This document shows, one piece after another, positions 9,151 to 18,569 of a stretch of DNA of 64,000 nt. Position numbers and translations under genes: made by a program. The notes beneath the pieces were generated by a model. It was not told the origin of the DNA and did no database searches. It worked only from the letters and a program-made list of their open reading frames with translations. The first letter of the stretch is position 1. Each line of letters begins with the position of its first letter. The DNA is from an uncultured Halomicronema sp. (GTDB lineage Bacteria; Cyanobacteriota; Cyanobacteriia; Phormidesmidales; Phormidesmidaceae): NCBI GenBank assembly GCA_937899725.1, contig CALCCA010000097.1:1-64000 (forward strand), in the 5' to 3' direction.

Positions 9151-11100
9151 TTGCCCACCGCTAAAGCTCCCTACCCGAATGAGCAACCAGCCGCTCAAGC
9201 GACCTGGCAGCGCCAGCTGGTGCCAGGCATCACGGTCATTGTTTTGGTGGTGATCTTGCGGCTTTTGGGAATTTTGCAAGCAGTGGAATGGGAGGCGCTT
9301 GATAGCTTTTTGCGCTGGCGACCCGCCGAACCTACCGATAAACGCCTTCTCATTGTCGGCATCAATGAAAGCGACATTCAGCAGGTCGGCACGTATCCGA
9401 TTCCCGATGCGACCCTGGCCGCTTTGATCACACAGCTGCAAATGAGCGAACCGCGAGCCATTGGCCTCGATGTTTATCGTGACTTCCCTGTCGAGCCCGG
9501 TCACACCGACTTGGTCGAGGTGTTGACTCAATCGCCCCAGGTGTTTGGGATCGATAAAATTACCCAAGAACCGGTCGCCCCGCCCCCGGCTTTGCCCCCT
9601 GATCAGGTGGGTTTCAACGACTTTCCCTTAGATCGAGATGGGTTTGCGCGGCGCGCCTTTTTGGGGGCTGTGCCCGCAGCGCCTCATCCTGATGCGGAGC
9701 GATTTCGGATTGCCTTCCCGTTGCTCTTGGCCGAAGCTTACCTGGCAGAGGATGATCTCTTTTTAAGCAATGGTCGCCGCAATCCAGAAAATATGCGATT
9801 TGGAGACACTGAACTCATTCGGTTTGGTGCGAATACGGGCGGCTATGTCAGAGCTGATGCGACGGGCGTACAGATGTTAATCAACGTGCGCAGTGGGGCG
9901 TTGCCCTTCGAGGTGGTCTCGATGACTGAGGTTCTCACGGGGCAAGTCGATGAGTCGTTGATTCGCGATCGCGTCGTCCTCATCGGGATCACGACGCCCA
10001 GTATTAAAGATCAGTTCAATACGGCCGCGACGAATGCGCCGACTCATCCCTTGGTCTATGGGGTCGAAATGCATGCCCACGTCACCAGTCAAATCTTGAG
10101 TGCCGTGTTCGATGGCCGCCAGCTGATCACGACCTGGCCCGACGGCTGGGAATATCTGTGGATCGTGCTGTGGGGCGGCGTCGGCATGGGGCTGGTGCGG
10201 CTGATTGCGCGACCGGCTTGGTACGTGCTCGCGGTGGGCCTGTTGGGGCTCGGCCTTGGTGGTCTCAGTCTGACTCTGCTGTGGTGGGTGGGCTGGTGGC
10301 TGCCAGTGATTCCCGCCCTGGTGGCTTTTACCTTCAATGGCCTGATTTTGCCGGGATTTTATTTCTATGATCAAACGCTGCGATCGCGCATTGCCGAGCG
10401 TCAGCGGGTGATTGAAGAAACCTATGACGCGATTCACAATGGGCCGCTGCAGACGCTGGCCCTGCTGCGGCGACAGCAGGACACCTTATCGGCCAAGGCG
10501 AACGAACAGCTGGGCAATCTCAATCAAGAGCTGCGCACTGTATACCATCGCTTGCAGCAAGAGTCGTTGGCGACCACCGCTCAGCTGCAGCTCGGCAATC
10601 AGCAAATGGTGGATTTGCGCAATGCCCTGCACGAAGTGTTGTATGAAGTCTATAACGAGACCCTCCAGCGCGATTTTCCTGGTTTTGACACGCTGAAGTT
10701 TAAGGTTGTCAAGTTTGAACCCCTACAAGAGTCCTGGCTCACCGCCGCTGACCGGCGATCGCTCTGCCGCCTGTTTGAAGAGATGCTGTGCAATGTAGGC
10801 AAACATGCCGTGGGAGCCAAGCGCCTCACCGTGGACTGTCGCACCACCGATACCGAGAACCTGATTCGGGTTGCTGACAACGGCAAAGGGAACAGTACGC
10901 CCTCAGCCAGTGCACCGCCGTCACCTTTCGTGGCCAGCCCTGGGGGGCGGGGCACCCAGCAGGCCCAAGCGCTAGCCGCCCGACTGCAGGGCGAGTTTCA
11001 GCGGACTTTTCAAAAAACGGGGACGATCTGCGAAATCCGTTGGCCCTTAAAGCGGCCTCGCCCCTGGTGGCAGACTTATCCCTGGCGGCCGAACCCCTAA
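9151..11100 (+). CDS. CHASE2-domain sensor histidine kinase
   Basis: A 649-residue membrane sensor kinase. Order: a first membrane segment (about 28-46), a large extracytoplasmic CHASE2 domain (about 50-330, with LLIVGINESDIQ, AIGLDVYRDFP and VVLIGITTPS), three closely spaced membrane segments (about 330-410), and a cytoplasmic kinase part. The dimerization helix contains TYDAIHNGPLQTLALL, where His in IHNGPLQ is the expected phosphorylation site (HisKA_3-like). The ATPase part has FEEMLCNVGKHA and ADNGKG, while later Gly boxes are short. The start is TTG with GGAGAG just upstream. It follows its likely response regulator and precedes a DUF928 gene. The ligand is unknown. Confidence 0.9.
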   Translation: MPTAKAPYPNEQPAAQATWQRQLVPGITVIVLVVILRLLGILQAVEWEALDSFLRWRPAEPTDKRLLIVGINESDIQQVGTYPIPDATLAALITQLQMSEPRAIGLDVYRDFPVEPGHTDLVEVLTQSPQVFGIDKITQEPVAPPPALPPDQVGFNDFPLDRDGFARRAFLGAVPAAPHPDAERFRIAFPLLLAEAYLAEDDLFLSNGRRNPENMRFGDTELIRFGANTGGYVRADATGVQMLINVRSGALPFEVVSMTEVLTGQVDESLIRDRVVLIGITTPSIKDQFNTAATNAPTHPLVYGVEMHAHVTSQILSAVFDGRQLITTWPDGWEYLWIVLWGGVGMGLVRLIARPAWYVLAVGLLGLGLGGLSLTLLWWVGWWLPVIPALVAFTFNGLILPGFYFYDQTLRSRIAERQRVIEETYDAIHNGPLQTLALLRRQQDTLSAKANEQLGNLNQELRTVYHRLQQESLATTAQLQLGNQQMVDLRNALHEVLYEVYNETLQRDFPGFDTLKFKVVKFEPLQESWLTAADRRSLCRLFEEMLCNVGKHAVGAKRLTVDCRTTDTENLIRVADNGKGNSTPSASAPPSPFVASPGGRGTQQAQALAARLQGEFQRTFQKTGTICEIRWPLKRPRPWWQTYPWRPNP

Positions 11101-11297
11101 TTTGCCCAGCCGGATTTGCCTGGCCGAAAACTGTCATGCCGTTGACCCATTGATGCCAGACAACTGGCTGAAATTGGGAAGACGTTGAGGCCAACCTTTG
11201 CCTATCGTGGAAGTAACGACCATCGAGATGCAGCAGCCGATCGCTCTAGTTGGCAGGTTGCGAGCCCCCAGACCAATCATCCATTTGGGATTCAGCC

Positions 11298-12089
11298 ATG
11301 ACTTCTCATCAGCCCCGCTCTCGCTTTCGTCTCAAGCCATCGGCCACTGGTCTCGGGCGCAGCCTGATGTTACTGCTGCTAGCCGGATCAAGTTTGGCCA
11401 CTGCCGGTGGGGCGATCGCCGCCTCACCGCAGCTCGACAGCAATCGTAAGGGACGCGCCTACGAACCGCCGCCCAACTCTCGCATTTCGGGGGGCGGCAA
11501 TACCGGTAGCGGCGGCTCGCGGGACTGGTGTAGTGATGATAGCTTGGCGGCGATCGCGCCTCAATTTAGTGGTGTAGGTCAATCCTTTTCCACTCGTCCC
11601 ACTTTTGTGTGGTATACCGACAGCCCTACAGTAGGCGTCATGCAGTTTGAACTATACCAGGGCGACAGTGATGAGCCCATTTTTAGCGAAACTGTGCTGC
11701 CCCAGTCTAACTTTGTGGCCTACACGCTGCCCGCCACTGCCCCAGCCCTCACGGTAGGAGAAACCTACCTGTGGCAAGCCACGCTGCGCTGCAGCGCGGA
11801 TGCAGAAATGATCAGTAGCTGGATTGCTACCACGGTGGAAATTGTTGACGCAACGTCCGATATGCTCGCCGCAGACGCTACCAACAGTCCAGTTCAAATG
11901 GCGCAAGCCTATGCCAGCTCCGGTTTATGGTACGACGCCCTGGCAGAAGTCTACGATCCAGAAACGTTTGACGAATACCTTTTGCGCCAAAGCCTGCTGT
12001 TGGATTTGGCTGATTTAGAGGCGGCGTCGGGGAACGCGATCGCGATTGACATTAGTAAGCAGCTCCAAGACTTGGCAGAAATGTTCTAG
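11298..12089 (+). CDS. DUF928-domain secreted protein
   Basis: A protein of about 263 residues with a long N-terminal hydrophobic signal (LMLLLLAGSSLATAGGAIAA, about residues 23-42). The mature part has features of the cyanobacterial DUF928 family: APQFSGVGQSFSTRPTFVWY, a strand-rich middle with FELYQGD, GETYLWQATLRC, and a helical C-terminal part (QAYASSGLWYDALAEVYD...). I prefer the ATG at 11298; the frame is open from 11250. It probably lies in the periplasm or envelope, and its position after the CHASE2 kinase suggests it may feed or report to that sensor, which is inference. The family has no established biochemical role. Confidence 0.83.
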   Translation: MTSHQPRSRFRLKPSATGLGRSLMLLLLAGSSLATAGGAIAASPQLDSNRKGRAYEPPPNSRISGGGNTGSGGSRDWCSDDSLAAIAPQFSGVGQSFSTRPTFVWYTDSPTVGVMQFELYQGDSDEPIFSETVLPQSNFVAYTLPATAPALTVGETYLWQATLRCSADAEMISSWIATTVEIVDATSDMLAADATNSPVQMAQAYASSGLWYDALAEVYDPETFDEYLLRQSLLLDLADLEAASGNAIAIDISKQLQDLAEMF

Positions 12090-12179
12090 TCCAGGCTGCG
12101 TTTTCGCCCAAACTTGGCACTCTCGCCCAAAGCGATACCTTGTGCGGGAGTATCATGGGTCAATTTGAAAGTTTGACGT

Positions 12180-13868
12180 CTACTCAAACAGATTGAGGTC
12201 GGTCACTGCCCCTCGGCTGCTTGAGGAAACCAGCTTGGCATACTTGCCTAAAACGCCTCGGGTGTAATTGGGCTGATGTCCTGACCAGTCGGTCCGGCGC
12301 TGGGCCAATGTTGCCTCATCGACGTTGAGCTGCAGCAGGTTCTGATCGGCGTCGATAGTGATGGAATCGCCCTCCTGGACTAAGGCGATGGTGCCCCCCA
12401 CTGCCGCTTCCGGCGCAACGTGACCGACGACCATGCCGTAGGTGCCACCGGAGAACCGACCATCGGTGATCAGACCGACGGAATCGCCGAGTCCTGCACC
12501 GATGATGGCAGAGGTGGGGGCGAGCATTTCGCGCATGCCGGGGCCACCCTTCGGGCCTTCGTAGCGCACAACGACGACATCGCCCGCCACAATTTTTTTG
12601 TCTAAAATCGCGCGCAGGCAGGCCTCTTCTGATTCAAACACGCGAGCCGGGCCAGTGATTCGCCGATTTTTGATGCCGGTGAGCTTGGCCACCGCCCCTT
12701 CTGTTGCTAGGTTGCCCTTAAGAATGCCGAGGTGCCCTTGGGGATAAAGGGGCGCGTCAAAGGGGCGAATCACGTCCTGATCGTCACGGGGCATTGAGGG
12801 AATGTCGGCTAACAATGCTGTCACCGTTTGGCCGCTAATGGTCAGCGCTTCGCCATGCAGTAAGCCTTGGCTGAGCAGCATTTTCATCACCTGCGGCACC
12901 CCGCCTGCCTGGTGGAAGTCAGTTGCCACATAACGACCCGATGGCTTCAAGTCGCAGAGCACCGGCACTCGCTGTCGAATCGTTTCAAAGTCATCAATGG
13001 TGAGATTCACCCCGATCGCATTGGCGATCGCCAGCAGGTGCAGCACTGAGTTGGTCGAGCCACCGATCGCCATGATGACGGCGATCGCGTTCTCAAAGGC
13101 CTGACGCGTGAGCAACTGCCGGGGCAAAATTTGTTGGCGAATGGCGTCTACCAGCACCGCTGCCGATTTCTCCGCGCTGTCCGCTTTTTCGGCATCCTCA
13201 GCTGCCATCGTTGATGAATACATCAGGCTCATGCCCATCGCCTCAAACGCCGAAGACATGGTGTTAGCCGTAAACATGCCGCCACACGAGCCCGCCCCCG
13301 GACAAGCATTTCGCTCAACTGCGAGTAACTCTTCGTCATCAATTTTGCCAGCGCTGTACTGACCAACCGCTTCAAACGCACTGACCACCGTCAGGTCTTC
13401 GCCATTGTGATGCCCCGGCTTGATGGTGCCGCCGTAGACAAAAATCGCGGGAATGTTCAACCGACACATGGCAATCATGGCACCGGGCATATTTTTATCA
13501 CAGCCCCCGATCGCGATCACGCCATCGAGACTCTGCCCGTTGCACACTGTCTCAATCGAGTCGGCAATGACTTCGCGCGAGACCAGAGAATATTTCATCC
13601 CCTCAGTACCCATCGAAATGCCATCGCTAATCGTGATGGTGCCAAAGAGTTGGGGCATGCCCCCAGCTTGCTTGAGGCCCGCCTCGGCTCGCTTGGCTAA
13701 GTCATCGAGCCCCATGTTGCAGGGGGTGATGGTGCTAAACCCGTTAGCGACCCCGACGATCGGTTTAGCAAAGTCACTATCGCCAAACCCCACCGCTCTC
13801 AGCATGGCTCGGTTGGGCGTGCGCTGTACACCCTGGGTGACGACTTGGCTTCTACGATTATCCGACAT
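12180..13868 (-). CDS. ilvD: Dihydroxy-acid dehydratase
   Basis: A 562-residue IlvD. It dehydrates 2,3-dihydroxy-3-methylbutanoate and 2,3-dihydroxy-3-methylpentanoate in valine, leucine and isoleucine synthesis using a Fe-S cluster. Family signatures are present: [28 protein letters not shown] and [18 protein letters not shown], with the Fe-S-related Cys in CDKNMPG and GSCGG. The length is normal. The ATG at 13868 gives the usual start ([12 protein letters not shown]). The gene is convergent with the DUF928 gene and has about 300 bases of its own upstream DNA before a repeat element. Highly confident. Confidence 0.97.
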   Translation of the reverse strand: MSDNRRSQVVTQGVQRTPNRAMLRAVGFGDSDFAKPIVGVANGFSTITPCNMGLDDLAKRAEAGLKQAGGMPQLFGTITISDGISMGTEGMKYSLVSREVIADSIETVCNGQSLDGVIAIGGCDKNMPGAMIAMCRLNIPAIFVYGGTIKPGHHNGEDLTVVSAFEAVGQYSAGKIDDEELLAVERNACPGAGSCGGMFTANTMSSAFEAMGMSLMYSSTMAAEDAEKADSAEKSAAVLVDAIRQQILPRQLLTRQAFENAIAVIMAIGGSTNSVLHLLAIANAIGVNLTIDDFETIRQRVPVLCDLKPSGRYVATDFHQAGGVPQVMKMLLSQGLLHGEALTISGQTVTALLADIPSMPRDDQDVIRPFDAPLYPQGHLGILKGNLATEGAVAKLTGIKNRRITGPARVFESEEACLRAILDKKIVAGDVVVVRYEGPKGGPGMREMLAPTSAIIGAGLGDSVGLITDGRFSGGTYGMVVGHVAPEAAVGGTIALVQEGDSITIDADQNLLQLNVDEATLAQRRTDWSGHQPNYTRGVLGKYAKLVSSSSRGAVTDLNLFE

Positions 13869-14178
13869 GACTATGGGTCCGCCTGTACTTCAGAATTGCT
13901 CATCCAATCCTACCGAATTGAGTTCCTCACAATGCATAGATTGAATCGTTGACGATCCATAAAAAGTAAGCGTTCTTGACCCATGGGGGAAGGGGGAACC
14001 TGACGAAATTTGGCGTTCGGCCAGAGGCGTCTTCGGCGGGGAGTCCGAGCCCAACAGCATTTAGCGATGAGGAAGTTGCGCAACAATGATGTCTCTGGGC
14101 GCCGAGGTGGGGCACGGACAAATTCTGCCAGCCAGTGTTTCTACAGTGAGGACAGTGATGGCAGCGCCGCCCCCTTAG
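13869..14178. other. ilvD upstream region
   Basis: This should contain the ilvD promoter (minus strand). Open frames here (13927-14121 minus, 14010-14333 plus) do not look like proteins and the plus one runs into the repeat element. No leader peptide rich in branched-chain codons was found on the ilvD strand. Confidence 0.4.
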
Positions 14179-14339
14179 ACCAATTCTCTGAAACTGGACT
14201 ACAGATTTTCCTTTCGACGCCGCTCAAGGAACGTCGGCTGGGCGTCGTCGTCAGCCCGACGGGCAGGCCAGGCCAACACGCAGTGTCTCCTAGTGGGAGA
14301 AAGCTGACTTGTCTGTGTCGCTGTAATTTGTAGAACTGG
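14179..14339. repeat. Dispersed 161-bp repeat, copy 1 (MITE-like)
   Basis: A 161-base element matching 47343-47503 base for base in length, with roughly nine in ten positions identical by eye. Its ends form a short imperfect inverted repeat (ACCAATTCT at the left, AGAACTGGT at the right). Inside, a strong hairpin is formed by CGTCGGCTG and the downstream CAGCCCGACG. It encodes nothing convincing. The layout suits a non-autonomous mobile element. No transposase in the window has matching ends. Confidence 0.85.
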
Positions 14340-14344
14340 TATTA

Positions 14345-14460
14345 CCGGATTCTGGAGAGCGTCGGCAGGCGGTGGATCCGCCCCGGTGGGTGGTGCCTTC
14401 GGGGCACCGCCGCGCGATCGCCGTTGGGGCGGCTGGGCAGCGGGTGACAGTCACAGGGAC
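14345..14460 (+). other. GC-rich structured segment of unknown role
   Basis: Strong potential secondary structure is visible, above all GGTGGTGCC-TTCGG-GGCACCGCC at about 14382-14405, followed by further G/C-rich arms around a HIP1 site. It lies between the repeat copy and a short ORF. It could be a leader or a small RNA, or only a repeat remnant. No known RNA family was recognised. Confidence 0.4.
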
Positions 14461-14492
14461 CACAGCTAATTTAATCGATAGGAGAGAGTCTG

Positions 14493-14591
14493 GTGGAAAT
14501 CGCGTTAGTATTACTCAACTGTGTCTTACTAGCCCCGGTAAAGGCACCTAGTCGCTTGTGTCAGTTTTTCATCCCCAAAAAAGCTGATTAA
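14493..14591 (+). CDS. Possible 32-residue hydrophobic peptide
   Basis: A GTG-initiated frame of 33 codons with an AGGAGAGAG ribosome site about 6 bases upstream. The product starts MEIALVLLNCVLLAPV, giving one hydrophobic stretch of about 15 residues and then a basic tail ending IPKKAD. The good ribosome site and the hydrophobic-plus-basic layout look like the small membrane peptides of cyanobacteria, but I do not recognise it as a known Psa, Psb, Pet or Ndh subunit. Chance occurrence is possible. Confidence 0.4.
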   Translation: MEIALVLLNCVLLAPVKAPSRLCQFFIPKKAD

Positions 14592-14679
14592 AGCTGCCGA
14601 CTGACGACCCGATGAGGTGGGTTTTTGTGACTCAGATGTCAGTTCAATTCCTGAGAATTTCCGTTCAAGGATCAACCGT

Positions 14680-15519
14680 ATGGATGCTAACGAAGTAATT
14701 ACCCGCTATGCCTCAGGAGAACGGGATTTTCGGGGTGCCGATTTGCAGGGCCTCAATTTAGCGAATGAAAACCTGAGAGATATCAACCTGCGGCAAGCCA
14801 ATTTGAAGCAGGCCAACCTGACCGGGGCTGATTTGAAAGGGGCAAATTTGCGGGAAGCCCTACTCGGCAAGTGCGTTTTGCAAGATGCGCAGATGGAACT
14901 GGTCAATCTGATCGGGGCCGACTTGTCCCATGCCAACCTCAATAATGTCAATCTCAACGAAGCGGGCATTCGCGGGGCCAACTTGACCGGTAGTCGGCTA
15001 GAAAAGGCCAAAATGCAGAACGCGAATCTGAACGAGGCGACGCTAGATCACGCCCAACTACGAGAAGCGGATCTGTCGCATTCGGCTCTCAATCGGTGTC
15101 ATCTGATTGAAGCCGATTTGACCTTGGCCAAGTTAGAAAGCACTAGCTTTGCCAACGCGATTTTGACGGGGGCGACATTGACCGGCGCGAATCTCTCGAC
15201 GGCGCTGCTGAGTGGGGCCAACTTAGACAATGCGGATTTAGGGGGAGCTGACTTGAGCCGGGCCAAGCTGCAGGGGTGCACGTTGGTCAATGCTCACCTA
15301 GTGCAGGCTAATCTGCGCGGGGCCAATTTGAGCTGGAGTTCGCTGCGCGGGGCAGAACTGCGCGGGGCGACGTTCTATCGGGCGAAGTTGAGCTGGTCAA
15401 ACTTGAGTGGGGCCACGCTGAACGAGGCCGTGATGATCAACGCCAGCATGGAGTATGTCAACTTGCGGAATGCGGTGCTAACGGGCGCTATTCTGCCGGA
15501 CGGGAAGACTCACGAGTAG
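14680..15519 (+). CDS. Pentapeptide-repeat protein
   Basis: A protein of about 279 residues composed almost wholly of A(D/N)LXX pentapeptide repeats from about residue 20 onward, predicted to fold as a right-handed quadrilateral beta-helix. There is no signal peptide and no extra domain apart from a short N-terminal helix (DANEVITRYASGERDF). Such proteins are abundant in cyanobacteria and mostly of unknown function; some relatives mimic DNA or bind partners. The ATG at 14680 matches the common start of this group, although the frame is open from 14617. Its last 32 bases overlap the end of the convergent hydrolase gene. Confidence 0.93.
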   Translation: MDANEVITRYASGERDFRGADLQGLNLANENLRDINLRQANLKQANLTGADLKGANLREALLGKCVLQDAQMELVNLIGADLSHANLNNVNLNEAGIRGANLTGSRLEKAKMQNANLNEATLDHAQLREADLSHSALNRCHLIEADLTLAKLESTSFANAILTGATLTGANLSTALLSGANLDNADLGGADLSRAKLQGCTLVNAHLVQANLRGANLSWSSLRGAELRGATFYRAKLSWSNLSGATLNEAVMINASMEYVNLRNAVLTGAILPDGKTHE

Positions 15520-17344
15520 AGTTGCCGTCAACAGCCTGATAAATGATGGGCGATCGCGGGCCGAGCCGAGCGGCTAAATCGAGCGGTTGCAGGGGCCACT
15601 GAGCGATGGTGTCTCTTCTCAAATTGGCAATCTGATGGCGGGCTCCGATCAGTTCTAAATGCAGTAGCGAGGCAAGGCTCTTAACGGTGGGGGTTAGGCG
15701 GCGGGTGAGCCGATCGCGGTTGGCCAACCAGCTATCAATGCTGGGGGGCAGGCGATCACCGTAGCGAATGGGGAGCGCCGCCGTCGAAAAGATTGCCGCA
15801 TAGTCAGAGCTGAGAAAAGCCTGATATTTTTCTGCCCGGTCAGTTTGCTGCATGATAAAGCTCAGCACTGTGCCGTTGAGATATTGCCGTAGCTGCAGCG
15901 TTTCATCTGCGGGGCGCTCAGACATAAAGGGCACCTGCGTCAGGGCCGGATTCAGGTTGGCCGGATCACCCACACTCAGATGGGTGCCCCCAATGATGGC
16001 GACGAGCGATCGCGGCCCGGTTAATTGATTAAACGGTCGCAGCTGCTGGTCAGACACGGAGGCAATGCCGTCATGGGTGCTTGTTACCACGAGTGCCGGC
16101 ACGTTCACCGGTCGCAACCCCTGGTCGCCAAAGATATGCCCCGCCAACGGATTCATCAACACGAGCTGATTAATGCGCGGATCTGCCAGTCGCTCGGGCG
16201 GTAGCGTTGCCTCCGTCGCCGCACATTGAAACCAGTCGGCAGGCGAAGAAGCGCCGACCTCAAGGCCGACACAAAACTTGCCGAGCGCAATTGGGTCAAC
16301 CGTGCCACCGGCTAAAACCAAACCGGTATAGCCCCCGAGCGAATGCCCCACCAGGGTGACCGCATCCGTCTGTAGATGACCGCGCAGAAAAAACGAATGC
16401 TGATTGAGGTCGGCTAAGCGATCGAGAATAAAGCTCACATCGCGCGGCCGCTCAATAAATTCCGCCGCAGGCAGCAGCGGCCCTTCCGCTTTAATCAGCG
16501 CATCGACATTGCTACCAGGATGTTCTAACGCCACCACGGTCAGCCCGTGAGATGCCAAATGCTGGGCTAAATAGTCTAGAAAATGGCGGTCGGCCCCGAA
16601 CCCGTGGGACAGCACCACCGTGGGGCCAAGGGAATGTTCAGACCAATAGAGGTCAACGGGGATGACGCGATCGCGAGCGTGATCGCGAAAGGACACTGAC
16701 CAGCGTTCAAAGTCTTTGGAACCCGATACAGAGGGATCAAATCGGGGCGACAGCGCCCCCATTGAGGGGGTATTGAGTTCTCGATCTAACACCTGCCCCA
16801 ACGCGGTTTGCTCTAGGTGAGACAACCCCAGCTGTGAGAGAAGGCGCAGCAGCGCCATGCCATCTAAAGTGAGCGTATCGCCGGGGAGTGATTGCAGCAA
16901 CGTGATGGCAGTGACCCCAGCGTCACTGGTCTCAGCCGTCTGCAGGGCCGTTTGAATGATGTCTGGGGTGAGGCTGGGGGCCACCCGCTCCAGCATGGCG
17001 ACAAAAGGCCGACCGTTTTCGCCATCCATCAAATCTTGAACGAAGCGATCGCGAATACTGGGCTCAACGTTGAGATGGTTGTTGAGGGCTTGTTGCACGG
17101 TCGGGGTCAAGGCTGCTTGATAGCGCTGCAGCCCCGTCGGCACCTGGCCCGTTTGAGCGAAGGCTTCTAAATCGCTGATGTGCAGCGTGGTCTGAGTGGG
17201 ACCAAACTTGACAGCGATTTCGCTGATAGCACTGCTGGGCAGAGCACTGAGGCCGATCACGCCGCCACTCAGAACACTGGCTGTCAAGCCCTTGAGGCCA
17301 TGATGAATCAGTTTTTTAAGCAAAAATCGTGAGCGCTGGCGCAT
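15488..17344 (-). CDS. Alpha/beta hydrolase with DUF1400-type N-terminal domain
   Basis: A secreted or membrane-anchored hydrolase of about 618 residues. An N-terminal basic region and hydrophobic segment (about 15-35, GLTASVLSGGVIGLSALPSS) serve as signal. A DUF1400-type helical domain follows (about 40-200, with AEIAVKFG-like and YQAALTPTVQQALN sequence). Then comes an alpha/beta hydrolase domain with VVLSHGFGADRHF as oxyanion-loop region, the nucleophile elbow GHSLGGYTG and a late His in GGTHLSVGD. This domain pair is typical of cyanobacterial predicted acetylhydrolases. The substrate is unknown. The ATG at 17344 (MRQRSRFLLKK) gives a normal signal; the open frame begins at 17416. Confidence 0.85.
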   Translation of the reverse strand: MRQRSRFLLKKLIHHGLKGLTASVLSGGVIGLSALPSSAISEIAVKFGPTQTTLHISDLEAFAQTGQVPTGLQRYQAALTPTVQQALNNHLNVEPSIRDRFVQDLMDGENGRPFVAMLERVAPSLTPDIIQTALQTAETSDAGVTAITLLQSLPGDTLTLDGMALLRLLSQLGLSHLEQTALGQVLDRELNTPSMGALSPRFDPSVSGSKDFERWSVSFRDHARDRVIPVDLYWSEHSLGPTVVLSHGFGADRHFLDYLAQHLASHGLTVVALEHPGSNVDALIKAEGPLLPAAEFIERPRDVSFILDRLADLNQHSFFLRGHLQTDAVTLVGHSLGGYTGLVLAGGTVDPIALGKFCVGLEVGASSPADWFQCAATEATLPPERLADPRINQLVLMNPLAGHIFGDQGLRPVNVPALVVTSTHDGIASVSDQQLRPFNQLTGPRSLVAIIGGTHLSVGDPANLNPALTQVPFMSERPADETLQLRQYLNGTVLSFIMQQTDRAEKYQAFLSSDYAAIFSTAALPIRYGDRLPPSIDSWLANRDRLTRRLTPTVKSLASLLHLELIGARHQIANLRRDTIAQWPLQPLDLAARLGPRSPIIYQAVDGNSTRESSRPAE

Positions 17345-17567
17345 CGAAAGAATGGCACCCAATGTATAAACAAACGCCAATTTGTAGGCAGAGCGTTGAT
17401 CTAATCTAAGGGACAAGCCCAGGCTTTGAGAGGGGGCAAAGTGTCAAATTTTGTTGCCAAAATTAAACTGCTCCCGGCACACTCAAGCGCTGGCCCGGTG
17501 TTCCCATCGCTCTAGATTGACTTTGGCGAGCAGTCTACAATGCCCTTGGTCATGACAAGCGTAGCCA

Positions 17568-18062
17568 TTGACACGGATCTTAATTGGCATCATTGGCCCC
17601 GGTGAACCGGCCACCGCTACCGAAACCGCCACAGCGTCTGCGTTGGGCGCGGCGATCGCGCAACAGGGCTGGGGCATTGTCACGGGCGGACGCGCGGCGG
17701 GCGTGATGGCAGCGGCCAGTCAGGGGGCGCAGGCGGCCCAGGGCTGGGTCGTCGGCATTTTGCCCGATGCCACCACCGAGCAGATGTCAGCAGCTGTTGA
17801 TATCCCCATTATCACGGGCATGGGCAACGGTCGGAATGTCATCGTGGTGTTATCTAGCCGCGTGGTGATTGCCTGTGGTTTGGGCGCGGGGACCCTGTCG
17901 GAAATTGCCCTGGCGCTCAAGCTCAATCGCCCCCTGATCTTGATGTTGGGGGCCACTGAGTTGCAGGCCACCTTACAGGCGTTGACCGCCGAGACAGTGC
18001 TCACAGCCGACACGGTAGAAACGGCGATCGCCCAGGTGCGATCGCACCTCGCAGCCGGGTAG
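17568..18062 (+). CDS. TIGR00725 / LOG-related Rossmann-fold protein
   Basis: A 164-residue protein of the LOG/DprA-like Rossmann superfamily, closest by eye to the TIGR00725 group. Features: IGIIGPGEPA near the N-terminus, GWGIVTGGRAAGVMAAA, GMGNGRNVIVV and GLGAGTLSEIALALKLNRPLI, where the GxGTxxE-type motif matches the phosphate-binding site of cytokinin-riboside phosphoribohydrolases. The role of TIGR00725 proteins is not settled. The start is TTG; an ATG at 17552 is out of frame. It is divergent from the upstream hydrolase gene, with 223 bases between the starts. Confidence 0.8.
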   Translation: MTRILIGIIGPGEPATATETATASALGAAIAQQGWGIVTGGRAAGVMAAASQGAQAAQGWVVGILPDATTEQMSAAVDIPIITGMGNGRNVIVVLSSRVVIACGLGAGTLSEIALALKLNRPLILMLGATELQATLQALTAETVLTADTVETAIAQVRSHLAAG

Positions 18063-18272
18063 CGGGTCAAATGCAAAGATTTACCGACATTATCAGTTCG
18101 TCGTGATTAAGGAGAAGGCCATCAAACGAAGGGTTGACCAGTATTTTCTACTAATGAACCGCTGTTGAGGCGGACTAACTTCCTCAAGAACAACTCAGCA
18201 GCTTTGTCAGCTTCCCTTTATTCTAAAAAAAGTGTTCGCTAGTGATTGCATGCCCATTTATTAAAACGTGAC

Positions 18273-18551
18273 ATGGCCGAAACTCCTGACCCAAAGGACA
18301 ACTTTCTGACTCCTCGCAGCTCCTATTGGGGAAAGCCAACCCTGCCCAACCTCACGTTCAATGCAAACTTGCAAGAATTTGCTCAGCGCATCTCTTATAT
18401 TTGCAACCTGGAAACGGGCGGCAAAATCAGCTCTGAGGAGGCCTATACAGAAATCAAACAGCTCTGGAAACAGCTCAAACAGTCTAAGAAAAACTTGTTA
18501 GATACGCTCCCGCCAGAGCTAGGGCCAGAAGACCTGCCAGGGGATGATTAA
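18273..18551 (+). CDS. Conserved small cyanobacterial protein (DUF7219-like)
   Basis: A soluble protein of about 92 residues. The core FNANLQEFAQRISYICNLE, then GKISSEEAYTEIKQLWKQLKQSKK, reads like a compact helical protein that I associate with a small cyanobacterial family (DUF7219; this name is from memory). The frame opens at 18246, but the ATG at 18273 (MAETPDPKDNF) is the natural start. No catalytic motif is visible. It is convergent with the next gene, with 18 bases between the stops. Function unknown. Confidence 0.75.
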   Translation: MAETPDPKDNFLTPRSSYWGKPTLPNLTFNANLQEFAQRISYICNLETGGKISSEEAYTEIKQLWKQLKQSKKNLLDTLPPELGPEDLPGDD

Positions 18552-18569
18552 CCGACCGATCAGTGACGC

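Noticed and set aside
14010-14333. 107-codon plus-strand frame
   Set aside because: It runs through the 161-bp repeat, has no ribosome site and its translation has no family-like character.
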